Source: Morella rubra
Lineage: Eukaryota > Streptophyta > Magnoliopsida > Fagales > Myricaceae
Direction of reading: 5' to 3'
DNA length: 64,000 bases
Assembly: GCA_003952965.2 (NCBI GenBank)
Contig: CM025853.1
Span: forward strand, 8,089,454 to 8,153,453
The translations under genes were made by a program, and so were the position numbers. This document shows positions 37,336-48,777 of this stretch, piece by piece; position 1 is the stretch's first letter, and each line of letters opens with the position of its first letter. The notes beneath the pieces are model-generated. The model saw nothing but the letters and a program-made list of their open reading frames with translations, had not been told where the DNA came from and searched no databases.

Positions 37336-37952
37336 TGCATGTAATATTTGACCAAGGTTTTTGTAGTTCCTAGTGTTATTAGATTATTAAGAAAACTATA
37401 TGGTATAAGGTTATTTGATCAGAAGTGCATTGATGATTTGCAGGAAACTTTGACAACGCATAGCAGCACAAATTATCTCCGCATAGAGTTGAAATGAATA
37501 TTTTTTTGCACCCAAAGAAATATATTTAAGAAGATCACTTATATGACCCAACGTGTGTCACAGTAAGGATACCCCAATCAATCCATTATTGTCAAACGTT
37601 GTCAAATATTCAAACTCACTCTTGGTTTCAGCCTAATGAGGTTTGCACCTCAGTACGAAAGAAAGGCCACGCATTTGGGCAATATTTATGCTGAGCTTTC
37701 AGTGGTTTTAAGGTTTTTGCCGTGGGCAAATCTATCGGGCTTTTCATTTTGGAGAGAAGGTACTTTGACGGCCCATTTCCAATAGGAGAAACTGGCTCAT
37801 GGTTGGATTCAGAAGGGACACTGTGCATAGTTCGCTTGTTTCTAACTGAGTCTGACAAACAAAAACTTGTTAGTGAACATAGCAAAAGGCGCGTTGACCA
37901 TATCACCACGGAAACACAAAACTGTTTCTCAAAACAGCTTCCAAACGCACTC
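37336..37952 (+). repeat. Right inverted copy of the 620-bp repeat
   Basis: This is the reverse-complement partner of 21266-21890. On + it carries a coding-looking stretch at 37722-37955 (with ILERRYFDGPFPIGETGSW) of unknown family. The outer edge has the terminal-like GTGCGTTTGGAAGCTG when read inward on -. Confidence 0.85.
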
Positions 37953-37955
37953 TAG

Positions 37956-39148
37956 CTTTTCCGAAACATAGTAGGATGGGCCAACCAATGCTTAATTCAA
38001 AGTGTAATTCCCTTATTCAAATATTGAATCTCTTTTTTTTTCTAGGAAAGTATGTGCAAATTTATAAATATGTTTCCCTAAATACATTAATTGAGAGCTT
38101 GATGTTGGATTATGGGATCGTTGGAATGGGTAGGGCATTATATGATATTTAAGTTTTTGGGGCTTGTGGGGTTTAACCCAAACCCAATTTTTTTTATTAC
38201 ACACCAATTGTTCTTCAAAAATCCTATCCATTTGATGATGATTGATAAAGTAGATAAGAGTAGTGACAAATGGCATTAAGTGGGCCAAGTGTATGTTTGA
38301 AGGAAGAATAAAAGATTTGAAATTGATAGATTAGAGTCAAGGGAGACTAGAAAAGCGAACTTCATTGCTTTGAAAAAAAGAAAGCCGGGGGGGGGGGGGG
38401 GGGGATTTATGAAGGGGTAAAATGGCAAGACAAGAAAGGGAAGACGCATAGTTGTGGAAACATATGAGATGGTAGAAGTAATAAGAGGTTGGAAATTTAT
38501 GTGATGTTTGAAGTAATAAGATGTTGGAAAGCATGCACTCGAAAACTAATAATTGTGATTTTATCACGATAATAAAGATTGCTTTCACATGAATAATTAA
38601 CATGGGTGTTTAAATGTGACATGAGATGCCGCATGTAATAATGAGTGTGACATGAGATGATAAATTTGATATGAGACGTTACGTGAAATGAAATAATTTT
38701 GTTTAGACAATATTGTAGAAAAATATGCCATAATTTTTGAATCATAGGCAGAGAATGATAATTTTTCAAGTTCCTTGTAAACCCAAAGTTTAATCAATTG
38801 ACCAAGACTTTATTGGGTTTCTTTGAATTAATTGCAATTAATTTTTTTAAATAAGAAGATTTTATAAGGTTGAAAAAGACTTTATAAATACCATAAAAAG
38901 TGAAAAGTTAATACTCCTTAAGCCAAGGAGATTTAATAGGCCACTTCAATAAATATACTCTTCAAGTTAATTTTTTGAGACCTTAACATTAAAATTTCTT
39001 TAAACATACAATTAAAACAAATTTGAATTAGGGGCGTCCTAAATTTGGAGGCCTCAAGCAACTACCTATGTTACCTGGAGCCGTCCCTGTGTTTTAGGCA
39101 ATAGTAGGATATTGATGCCTACAATTGTAGTGTTGCTTTATAAGAGAA
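37956..39148. other. No supported gene; long G run
   Basis: A run of 18 G at 38387-38404 is the only striking item. The rest is AT-rich with no coding or repeat structure recognised. Confidence 0.4.
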
Positions 39149-39153
39149 TGACT

Positions 39154-40630
39154 TGTTAGCCCAAGGTTGTTTTGCAAACAATCCATTTTGATTTTGATGA
39201 TAACAAAAATTTTAAGTGCTTTGAAAAACTTTTAGATTTTATCTTGTCATTCCACTATTTCTAAAATATATTTCAAAAGATTGAGGTTATTTCTTTAAAT
39301 TATTTTTAAGTGTACTTGAACACCATTACATAAGTTGATAAGATCAATTTTTCATATTGTAGGTGTTTAAAGAAGTGTTGGAATGGATTGGACACTTTCA
39401 AGATATTGATTTTTCTCTCTAGCACTTATAAGTGTCGACACATTAAGTGATGGTGTCGACACATTGCACTTACTACAGAATGCAGAATTCATGGTCTCGA
39501 CAGCATTTTCAGACTAAGTGTTAATGTGTCGACACATTGTGAGAGCAAATTTCAGGCCAAGTTTTAATGTGTCACACATAACAATGTGTCGACACATGGT
39601 GCGAATTTACAGAAATCCTGGAATGACGCCAATCATCCAAAATGGTTCAAAATGACTTTTAAACCCCTCCAACGGTACAATAAAGCTACTTGAAGACCTT
39701 GAAGCCTAGGGGCTATATAAGAATGAGATAGAGAGAGAAAGAAGGGATTTGCATCATCATTCAAAATCTATCCTTCTAAAGAGAGAGAAAGCTAGATCTA
39801 AAGAAATCACTTGCTGATTCGTTCAAGACAAAAGCTTTCATTGTTGAATTTCTCCTCTTGCTCTTCATTGACGACCTAGCCTCCAAAGAGAGAGAGATTT
39901 CTTGAAGAAGAGACAACACACTTGCTATTACACTTGTCCTAATTTCTAGAGAGAGAAAGTGCTTTGAAGAAGAGGGAAAACCGCATCTACCAAGAAAGCT
40001 TGTGCACCCACCTACCAAACTTTAGCTTTCCTTTTAGAATCTTGTCTTCTTGCACTCTATTGAGCTTTTCACTTGCTGATTTGGCTTAGAGAGCCATTCC
40101 ACACGTTGTGAGCTTTCCACTTGCATATTCGGCTTAGAGAGCCATTCTTCATTGTACCCATCTATTCTAAAACATTTGAGTGTTGGGAAAACACTTGTCC
40201 TACTTGTAAAAGTAGAAGAAATCCCTTGGGTTTTGGGATTTGTGAAGAGAGTTAAAGCGTGAGCTCGAAAAATACTTTGTAAAGGTTCCTTAGCACCCCA
40301 GAAGCTAAGGTGTATTCGCTATTTGGAAAATAGTGAAGGAAGCCCAAGGAAGTCAATAGCCTTGGGGGTGGACGTAGGCAAGTGTTGGCCGAACCACCTA
40401 AAATTGCGTGTGTCTCTCTAACTCTATCTCTCTTATTTTTTTTCCATATCCATATTTGTGGTGCTTTATGCTTTATCATTATTGCTTATATTTTGCTTAG
40501 CATTATACACATTCAGATCTGCATTTTTAATTGTTAAAAAGGGTATTTTTCAGATTGGTTTTTATCAAAAAGGACTAAGTTTTGGATAAACCCAATTCAC
40601 CCCCCTCTTGGGTTGTTATTTAGACTCACA
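39154..40630 (+). mobile_element. Second Sirevirus-type solo LTR
   Basis: It begins TGTTAGCCCAAGGTT like the solo LTR at 31377 and ends AGACTCACA. The exact 5-bp duplication TGACT flanks it (39149-39153 and 40631-40635). A TATA-like CTATATAAG lies at about 39713. Upstream, 39432-39597 has four intact and one 1-base-shorter copies of the GTGTCGACACAT palindrome. The end has TTCACCCCCCTCTTGGG. Length is 1477 bp. Confidence 0.9.
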
Positions 40631-40809
40631 TGACTAACTCCGACATTGTGGTAAATATTTAAGCAAACAAATGGATGCTATGTAAGTAGTACGTGTACTT
40701 AACAGAATCCAATCAAGAATGCCTTATGAAATCACTGTCCAAGGAAAGACGATTTTGCCACAAGTCATTATTGTCCTCAAACTTGAGAGGCTTGTGTTTA
40801 TTTTATTTA

Positions 40810-41678
40810 GGCTTAATTACTGTACAAGTCTCAATGGTATACCTTGTTTACATTTTAGTCCTTATGGTACCGATTTCAATAGTCGGGTCCTTGAGGTAAG
40901 TTTTTGAGGCAAATTGATTGCTCTGTCCAATTGGCCCCTCTTCCATGGAAGAGGGAGTGTTCTTGCAGTGGAGGGGCAAGGAGCTTTCTCTATTTTTTAT
41001 ATAATTGCAGTTTCGATACTATTCTGTCATTGCTTCTCCACGCAACCACCAAGGTGCCCTCTTGTTGTGTTTAAGCTATTTTTCTATAGTTTTTTAAGAT
41101 GTGAAAGCTTGAACTACGTGTGTTGTGGATTGCACAACAAGCTTCAATTACGGGCATTGTGTTCTATGTTTGTGAGTGAGCTAGGGTTGCAAGTGGGAGT
41201 TCTAGGAGATCGCGAGAGGAATTGGCGACGAAAAGGTAACCAATTTGTGGGAAGAATTGCAACAGGTGGGCTTGCGTATGAGTTGGGATTCTTGGTAAAA
41301 TTTGAGAAAAATGGTAAAATTTGGAGATAAGGGTAAAAGGAGCTTGCGGGTGGAATATGTGACATTTTACTTTTGGCTGATGTGGCTGGATGATATGGCA
41401 TTTACAAGTGACCGGATGGATTATGTTGCATCCATATAGCCTATTTAAATGACTTGGCAGGAAGACAATTTTTAATGCCACGTGACAACCTACAATTGGC
41501 GCTAAACTGGCATTTAAAAATCACATGGACACCATTTCATTAGTTGGCTAACAGCAATCGGACCAGGGAATTTATTTGTCTCAAAAACTTACCTCAAGGA
41601 CCTAACAATCGAAATTGGTACCATAGGAACTAAAATGTAAAAAATGTATACCATACGGACCCGTACAGTAAATAAGCC
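40810..41678. mobile_element. Mutator-like non-autonomous element
   Basis: Terminal inverted repeats of about 115 bp: the left begins GGCTTAATTACTGTACAAG, and the reverse complement of the right begins GGCTTATTTACTGTACGGG. The 9-bp duplication TTTTATTTA is exact on both sides (40801-40809 and 41679-41687), as expected for the Mutator superfamily. The roughly 640-bp interior holds open frames but no transposase; whether it carries captured host sequence is unknown. Confidence 0.85.
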
Positions 41679-41687
41679 TTTTATTTA

Positions 41688-42650
41688 TTATGCACACACG
41701 CTTTTGACAATATCAACAATTGATAGTCCTTCAAAGGGTATGTACTAACTCAATTTGATTATGTGTATGATGATAGAATAGACATAAATGCTAAATAAGA
41801 AATCCACCACTCTTTGGGAGACAAAGTATATTTAGTTGATTAACATTTGGAAGTTGGACTAAAAGAAAACTGGCTAGCGAGTTTTTTCGAATGTCTTTTT
41901 TGTATGAAAAATCTATATAAATGTATATTGTTTTACTCAATAATGAATTGTGATATTTACATGAGCAAGGGATTTCTGACAATGATTTTATTTAATTATA
42001 TGAGGTCAAGTGGAATATAGTATGGTGGAATGACGATCTGTGATTAATATATGTAAATGAATTTGTTTATAAAATCTCAATATTTTAGGGGTTCAAATGC
42101 AATATGTTGATGTGCATGATTATAATTTATAGAAGGCCTAAATTTAATTATAAAGAATTTACAGGGTGAAAGTGGAAATAATTTTTCTAATAATCCTACG
42201 ATTGAAATCTGAGATCCCTAAGTGATCCAAAGTCCAATTCTTTCTCTGGGGTTTTATCAACTCCTATATAAAAAGAAGTTGTGAATCAGTTGGCCATTAG
42301 AACTACAGAGAAATGAGATTTCTTAAAAACCTTAAAAACATGAAACAGAGAAACTGACGTTGATGACTTTGGAGGAAACACGCTTAAGTTGCTAAAGATT
42401 AACAATTGTTTGGAATCAAAGGTACAATTTATTGATTTAAATCATGTTCGCGTTCTAGTTCTCTATTTATGACAAAGAAATTCGATCATAAGACTTGAAA
42501 AAGAGAAGTGTTCTCTCTCCCCCATTATTTTCCTAGCTCATGTTGGCTGCTACGCAGGGCACTTCAATAAAATGCCTACATGGGGCTATGTTTGTGCTGC
42601 TCACGAAGGCAATTGGCCGATCAGGTGTGATAAATTGAAACATAACTAGG
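41688..42650. other. No supported gene
   Basis: AT-rich spacer between the Mutator-like element and the truncated Sirevirus. No LTR, primer site or gag of the latter was found here, so its 5' half was lost. Confidence 0.45.
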
Positions 42651-45519
42651 CTTATATTAGTCAACTGTGATAAAGGTTATAGAGTTGTATTTGAATCTTC
42701 TCAATGCCTTATTGAAAATGTCATAGATGGAAAATTATTGTTTATTGACCATAGGAACTCAAATGTGTACAAGATTGACATTGATCAAAATGCTTGTGTG
42801 GATAATTGTCTTGTGGTCAATGTAAATGATAGTTGGCTATGGCATAGAAGATTGGGTCATGCAAGCATGCATCAAATTTTGAAAATCTCTAAGCATGATC
42901 TTGTGAATGGGCTACCTAAGTTGAATTTTGAAAAAGACCAAGTTTGTGAAGCTTGTCAAATGGGAAAACAAGTGAAAACCTCTTTTAAATCCAAAAACTT
43001 CATTTCAACTAGTAGACCTCTACAATTACTTCATTTGGATTTATTTGGTCCATCAAGAATTCAAAGTCTTGGTGGAAAGTCTATGCATTTGTAATTGTGG
43101 ATGACTACTCTAGGTTCACTTGGATTTTATTTTTAACTTCAAAAGATGAAGCCATTCATGAGTTCATTAAATTTTCAAAAAGGGTGCAAAATGCAAAAGG
43201 ATACACCATTGTGGCCATTAGAAGTGACCATGGTGGTGAATTCGTAAATGAGAAGTTTGAATCTTTTTGTAGCATGAATGGTTATGAGCATAATTTTTCA
43301 ACACCTAGAACTCCTCAACAAAATGGGGTTGTTGAGAGAAAGAATAGAAATATTCAAGAGATGCAAGAACTATTTTAATGAAAATAAGTTACCAAAATAT
43401 TTTTGGGCCGAGGCCGTCAACACCTCTTGCTATGTTTTGAATAGAGTATCTATGAGACCTACTTTGAAGAAAACTCCTTATGAGCTTTGGAAAGATAGAA
43501 AACCCAACATCCATTTTTCAAAGTTTTTGGTTGTAAATGCTTCATTTTAAATACCAAAGACAACCTTGGAAAATTTGATTCTAAAACCGATGTTGGAATT
43601 TTCCTTGGATACTCTAATTCGAGTAAAGCTTATAGAGTTTATAACAAAAGGACTCTTTGTGTTGAAGAATCAATGCATATCACTTTTGATGAAACTAATG
43701 GTCCGTTTGAGAAAAATGCAAGTGTAGATATTGAAGATATTGAGGGGAGATGGAAGAACTTGAGATCAAGGATAACCCCACTCAAAACAGGAAGCTCAAC
43801 CTCCAAGTGAAGAAATATTCAACCATTGCAAGGAGAAGGTACTTCACAAGAACTCCCTAAAGAATGGAGGTATGCTACTAGTCACCCTCAAGAGTTAATT
43901 ATTGGTGATCCCTCTCATGGAACTAGAACTAGAGCTTCACTTAGAAATATTTGTAATCATCTTGCATTTGTGTCTCAAATTGAACCTAAGACTTTTCTTG
44001 AAGCCGAAAACGACGAAAGTTGGATTTTGGCAATGCAAGAAGAGTTAAACCAATTTGAGAGAAATCAAGTTTGGGAACTTGTCCCTAGACCCAAGGATCA
44101 AACCATTATTGGCACAAAATGGGTCTTTAGGAACAAGGTTGATGAGCACGGTACTATTGTTAGAAACAAAGCTAGATTGGTTGCTAAAGGCTATAATCAA
44201 GAAGAATGGATTGATTATGATGAAACATATGCACCCGTAGCACGTTTGGAATCCATTAGAATGCTTTTGGCCTTTGCTTGCTATAAAAATTTTATGCTTT
44301 ATCAAATGGATGTGAAAAGTGCTTTCTTGAATGGATTTATCATGGAAGAAGTCTATGTAGAACAACCACAAGGTTTTCAAAACGAAGCTTGTCTAAATTT
44401 TGTATTCAAATTGAAAAAGGCTTTGTATGGACTAAAACAAGCTCCTAGAGCTTGGTATGATAGACTTAAAACTTTCCTTGTTGAAAAAGGTTTTTCAATG
44501 GGTAAAGTTGACACAACACTTTTCACCAAGACCAAAAACAATGATATCATAATTGTGCAAATTTATGTGGATGACATCATATTCGGTGCTACTAATGACT
44601 CTCTTTGTCAAGAATTTTCTAAATTTATGCATGAAGAGTTTGAGATGAGTATGATGGGTGAGCTCAACTTCTTCCTTGGACTACAAATCAAGCAATCCAA
44701 AGAAGAATCTTCATAAACCAAGCCAAGTATACAAAGGATCTACTCAAACGCTTTGGAATGAAGAACTTTAAAGTGGCGGAAACACCAATGAGCACATCGC
44801 TAAAGCTTGATGCAGGATGAAAAAGGTAAAAAGGTAGGACATCACAAAATATAGAGGTATGATTGGAGCTCTCCTCTATTTGACGGCTAGTAGGCCGGAT
44901 ATTATGTTTAGTGTGTGTGCTTATGTGCTAGATTCAAGCATGTCCTAAAGAATCTCATCTTGGTGTCGTAACAGAATTTTTCGATATCTATTGGGTAGTA
45001 TTAACCAAGGGCTTTGGTATCCTAGAGACACTCACATGAACCAAGTAAGCTATTTTGATGCCGACTTTGCCAAGTGCAATGTTGAAAAAAGAAAGTACTA
45101 GTGGTACTTGCCATTTCCTAGGTTCATCTTTTTGTTTCTTGGAGTAGCAAAAAAAAAAAAATTCGGTTGCATTATTAAACAACCGAAGCGGAATACATAG
45201 CGGCAGTAGTTGTTGTGCTCAAGTGTTGTGGATGAAACAAACTCTCAAAGATTTTGGACTGGAGTTTGATAGTATACCCATCAAATGTGATAACACTAGT
45301 GCTATCAATTTGTCCAAGAATCTCATCCAACACTCAAGGACTAAACACATTGAAGTGAGACATCATTTTCTAAGAGATCAAATTCAAAAAGGTGACATCT
45401 CACTTGATTTCATTAGTACTGAGCATCAACTAGTTGATATTTTCATAAAACTCTTGAGTAATGATAGATTTCGTGATCTTAGAAGAGATATTGGGTTTTT
45501 AGATGCAAATGCTCTTTGA
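42651..45519 (+). pseudogene. pol of the truncated Sirevirus, several frameshifts
   Basis: Pol supplies integrase, reverse transcriptase and RNase H. In order: a GAG-pre-integrase zinc-binding segment (WHRRLGHASMHQ, CEACQMGK) at 42738-43094; the integrase core at 43097-43378 with Asp in VDDYSR, Asp in IRSDHGGEF and Glu in NGVVERK; its C-terminal part at 43383-43550; the reverse transcriptase at 43826-44716 with [18 protein letters not shown] and the catalytic YVDDIIFG; and the RNase H end at 45223-45519 with KHIEVRHHFLRD. Frame changes occur near 43085, 43365, 43530 and 44700. The stretch 44717-45222 is more decayed. The usual TKPL near the end reads IKLL. The gene is not functional. Confidence 0.9.
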
Positions 45520-46052
45520 TATGCTATTTTATTGATTTCCATGGATTTTCATTGTTTTGATGTTTTAAACATGTTTATAATGTCCTTAAGTCATATTACA
45601 TGTTTCTCATTCATCAAATGCATAATCTCATTTTTTTTCCCCTAAAATCTCACCTTTTGTGACTGTTCTCTGTAGCGGTCGACCATTCGAAAACGCTACA
45701 CGTAGAGGTCAACCAGTTTTTAGAACATGTTCTACCAATCAGTCGATGTGCATGAACCACCACTGAAGTAATCAACCACCTCGTCGAGGGTATATACCGC
45801 ACTCCCTCCTCCTGTGAACCAGTTCATCTCTCACGTCTCAAACACTCTCAAATCCTTCCCAAAACGCCATAACCTATCCTAAAACTCATCCCAATCATTT
45901 CAGATCATCAATTTCAGCCTAAACCATCTCTTTTTGTGTTGATTTACATCAAAATCCGCTCAGCAAAATAATTTTAGGGATTTTATACCTTTTTGAAACC
46001 CCAAATTTTCGAATTTCAACCCTTCATTCTCTATTTTTGCTCTCAAACCATC
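45520..46052 (+). other. Spacer between pol and the third ORF
   Basis: Non-coding internal part of the element. It holds a GCGGTCGACC motif near 45676, the same core as the LTR palindromes, and TC-rich DNA ahead of the next ORF. Confidence 0.5.
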
Positions 46053-47215
46053 ATGCCAAAGACGAAGCATGCTGCTAGGAGTAAAACTGAGGGAGCGGGA
46101 TCATCTCTTTCTACAGCAGATCTTTTGGGTGAGCCTGCTTATTTCTTTCGTAATTTTGAGTGTGCGAAGATGTTTTACAATGACTTTTCAAAGAGAAAAG
46201 TCATGTGGGGAAGGAAAGTGAACGTAACTTCACTTTCAGACTTTGAGATTGAGCAACTTTTGAAACAAGGTTGGGAGAATTTGCTAGATATGGTAATGAA
46301 GTCTTTCCTAAGTATGTTAGTATTTTCTTCTGTAATATGAGTGCTGGGTGGGAAGATAGAGGTTTAATTACTGTGAGAAGTTGAGAAGTATGGTTGAATG
46401 AAGTATACTTGTAATATCTTAGGCATTTCCACATGTTGGGATCTCGAGCTTATGAGATTAAGACTTGGCCTATGTGTAAGGGCTTTGATTATGGAGAAGC
46501 CCTAGTTTACCTCCTAGGGAATGTTATGGCAACTGATGTACCTAGGAAAATCCATGCCAACCAATTAAAATTCGTTCGAGGTTGCTTCATTTGATTTGCA
46601 CTCATAACCTGATTCCTTGGGGTGGACACCGAAAGAGGTACCTTTTGTAGATGTCTTCGTGATTGAGCATCTCTTGAAGAGAAAAAGTTCAACCTCCCTT
46701 ACATTATGCTCAAACATATAGAAGCAGCTTGTGAGCAAAAAAAGAATCTACCTTATGGTTTGCTATTTACCAAGATCTTTAGGCACTTTGGAGTTGCACT
46801 TAGTTCTCGAGAGCGAGACACATTGACTAAGTGTGAAGAATTTAATATTGTTGTCCTAACCCCAATGGAATATAGGAAGAATTTGAGATGTCAGTGGGTG
46901 CCTAAGCATTAGGCTAGTGATGAGGATGGGAATGAGGATGAGGAGGTGCCTAATGATGATGATGAGGATGTGGCTGAGGCTGAGGATGAGCCTGAGGGTG
47001 AGGAGGTTGATGCTAAGGCAATGGAGTTTGATGTAGATGCTGACATGGCTGATGATCCTCCAGTTCCTAATTCTCCTACCAGAGCTCCCGACCTTATCAC
47101 TTTCCATTCCACCCGGTTCACTGCTCTCGAGGAGAGGGTTACTACTATGCAAGAGGAGCAGAGGAAGTTCTTTGAGGAGATGAGGACTTTTATGTCCCGC
47201 TTTCCTCCTCCATGA
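46053..47215 (+). pseudogene. Third ORF of the Sirevirus (envelope-like position), broken
   Basis: Many Sireviruses carry an extra ORF between pol and the 3' LTR, often called envelope-like although its role is unproven. The start at 46053 is followed by a Ser/Lys-rich N terminus. Frames change near 46280, and stops follow. A part at 46706-46912 (with LPYGLLFTKIFRHFGV) matches the plant transposon-protein type often seen in this ORF. The C-terminal part, 46946-47215, is strongly acidic (Asp/Glu runs) and then ends in a coiled-coil-like Glu/Arg segment. No membrane segment or signal peptide is obvious in the surviving parts. It is not functional. Confidence 0.65.
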
Positions 47216-47524
47216 TTTTCATAGCATATGCATTTCATTTTGCTTATTGTAGTTGCTTATGTATTTCACTTTGCTTATATATTTCCTTTTTATGATGACA
47301 AAGGGAAGAGAATGATGTCTTTTTGTATCTCTCCACCCCTTTGCAACTTTGATGTTTTGTTTTAGTTTGAATGATATGAAAGCACTTTATTTCCATATTA
47401 TATGCTGATATTTTTCCTTGATAAAATGTCCAAAACCCCATATCAAAGTACAAAAGCTAGGGGGTAGACAAGATCAACAAAAGGAAGATAATTAATTTAT
47501 TGTCATCATCAAAAAAGGAGAGAT
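47216..47524 (+). other. 3' untranslated part and polypurine tract
   Basis: It contains GACAAAGGGAAGAGAATG, a variant of the phrase in the gag-only element, and the purine tract AAAAAAGGAGAGA right before the LTR. Confidence 0.6.
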
Positions 47525-48777
47525 TGTTGTCTTTTAGTCATAATCAAGTTTTGATGATAACAATAGATGTAATTGAAATAATAAGCAAAGAAGATCGAAA
47601 ATGAGCACGGAGCGATCAAGCAACATCCCTTTCAATGGAAGTGACTCTTAAAGTGAAGACTCAAGTTAGTAGGATAATTTTTGTAACTCTAGACTTCATC
47701 TTTATCAAGGATTTGAACCACACACTTGCATATTTTTCAAAACTTGCATAAACCGTTTTACTACTTGTTTGAAGATTAAAATATTTTAATGGCTTCAAAT
47801 TATCCCCAATCAAACTCCTAAACCTTTTGTATACTTATGGGAAGTTAGTCTTTAAAATTGGGTAAATCAAGTTGGTCAAAATTGTGGTTTTTAAATAATC
47901 GGATTATGTGCTTAAATTGTGGACCGACCAACCACTTGGTATAGCAGTCGACCAGACTATGTTTTAAAATAGATTCGTTCTGACATTGTCATCATTGGGT
48001 TAATGGTAACCTGCAGCGGTCGATCAGTTTGTCGTGAATTTTGATAGATCGACCCCTAATAGCTATTAACGGCTAGTTTTCTTATGAGACATGTTTAAAG
48101 CCATCCTTAAGCCTCATAAATACTACTTAACGACCAAAATCATTTTACGAAGGCTAAGAGTGATCAAAAACCTTTCAATCCTACTTCAAACATCATTCAC
48201 ACATAATCACCACTTTCACTTCTTTGTTATTATGTGAAGCCTAAGAGATAAAAATTTTCATTGTAACATCTACTCCATCAAGGGAGTTTTAGTGGGCATT
48301 TTCGTTCATCCTTCTACATTTATAAGAGAGTGATTCTATTGTTTCCTTTCGATGAGGGTTGTTCATCGAAAAAAGAGTTTGGAGAGGTTTGTTCTCAAAC
48401 TCGTTCTTGAGGCTTGAAGAAGTGTTTTTCAAGCTTAAGTGTAAGGAAACCTTTCCCTTAGTTGAAGGGAGCATAGTGGAGAAACCTCAAAGCTCGGTAA
48501 AGGAGCTTGTGAGGTGGATGTAGACAGGTTTGCCTAATCACCTAAAAATCTTGTGTTTGCTTCTCTTCCCTTATCTCCTTACTTTGCTACTAGTTTCTTG
48601 TTCAAAGTTTAAATTGCATATTTAAGTTGCGATATACATTCTTGTGTTTAATCTTATATTGCAATTGATTCTTTTTGTAAAACTTATAGCTAGCAAACAC
48701 ATTCTTAAGGTGAGTTTCGAAAAAATTTGAAATTAATTCACCCCCCTCTTGAGTTGCGTTAATCCTTGGAATTATAG
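47525..48777 (+). repeat. 3' LTR of the truncated Sirevirus
   Basis: It starts TGTTGTC after the purine tract. Its end is near 48777, after TTCACCCCCCTCTTGAG; a terminal CA is not clear. It shares order and phrases with the LTR at 2115-3336. Degenerate palindrome cores (AGCAGTCGACC, AGCGGTCGATC) occur at 47943 and 48014. Confidence 0.75.

Larger units (their letters stand above)
21266..37952. mobile_element. Possible large, decayed PIF/Harbinger element
   Basis: Inverted copies of about 620 bp form both ends (21266-21890 and 37336-37952). Their outer edges begin GAGTGCGTTTGGAAGCTG, in the style of Harbinger/Tourist termini. Near the left end a Myb/SANT-like gene lies on -, and near the right end a HARBI1-like transposase lies on +. 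These are the two proteins autonomous PIF/Harbinger elements encode. The interior is swollen by later insertions, including a 1.36-kb solo LTR. The flanking triplets CAG and TAG match only two of three, so the target duplication is weak. The alternative is two unrelated copies of a repeat on either side of separate Harbinger debris. Confidence 0.5.
42651..48777 (+). mobile_element. 5'-truncated Sirevirus-type copia element
   Basis: The element begins in the middle of pol (before the GAG-pre-integrase domain) and runs through integrase, reverse transcriptase, RNase H, a third ORF in the envelope-like position and a 3' LTR. The 5' LTR, gag and protease are missing. A purine tract at about 47508-47522 precedes the LTR. 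LTR phrases such as CACACTTGCATATTTTTCAAA are shared with the element at 2115-6786. All reading frames are broken, so it cannot move on its own. Confidence 0.85.
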
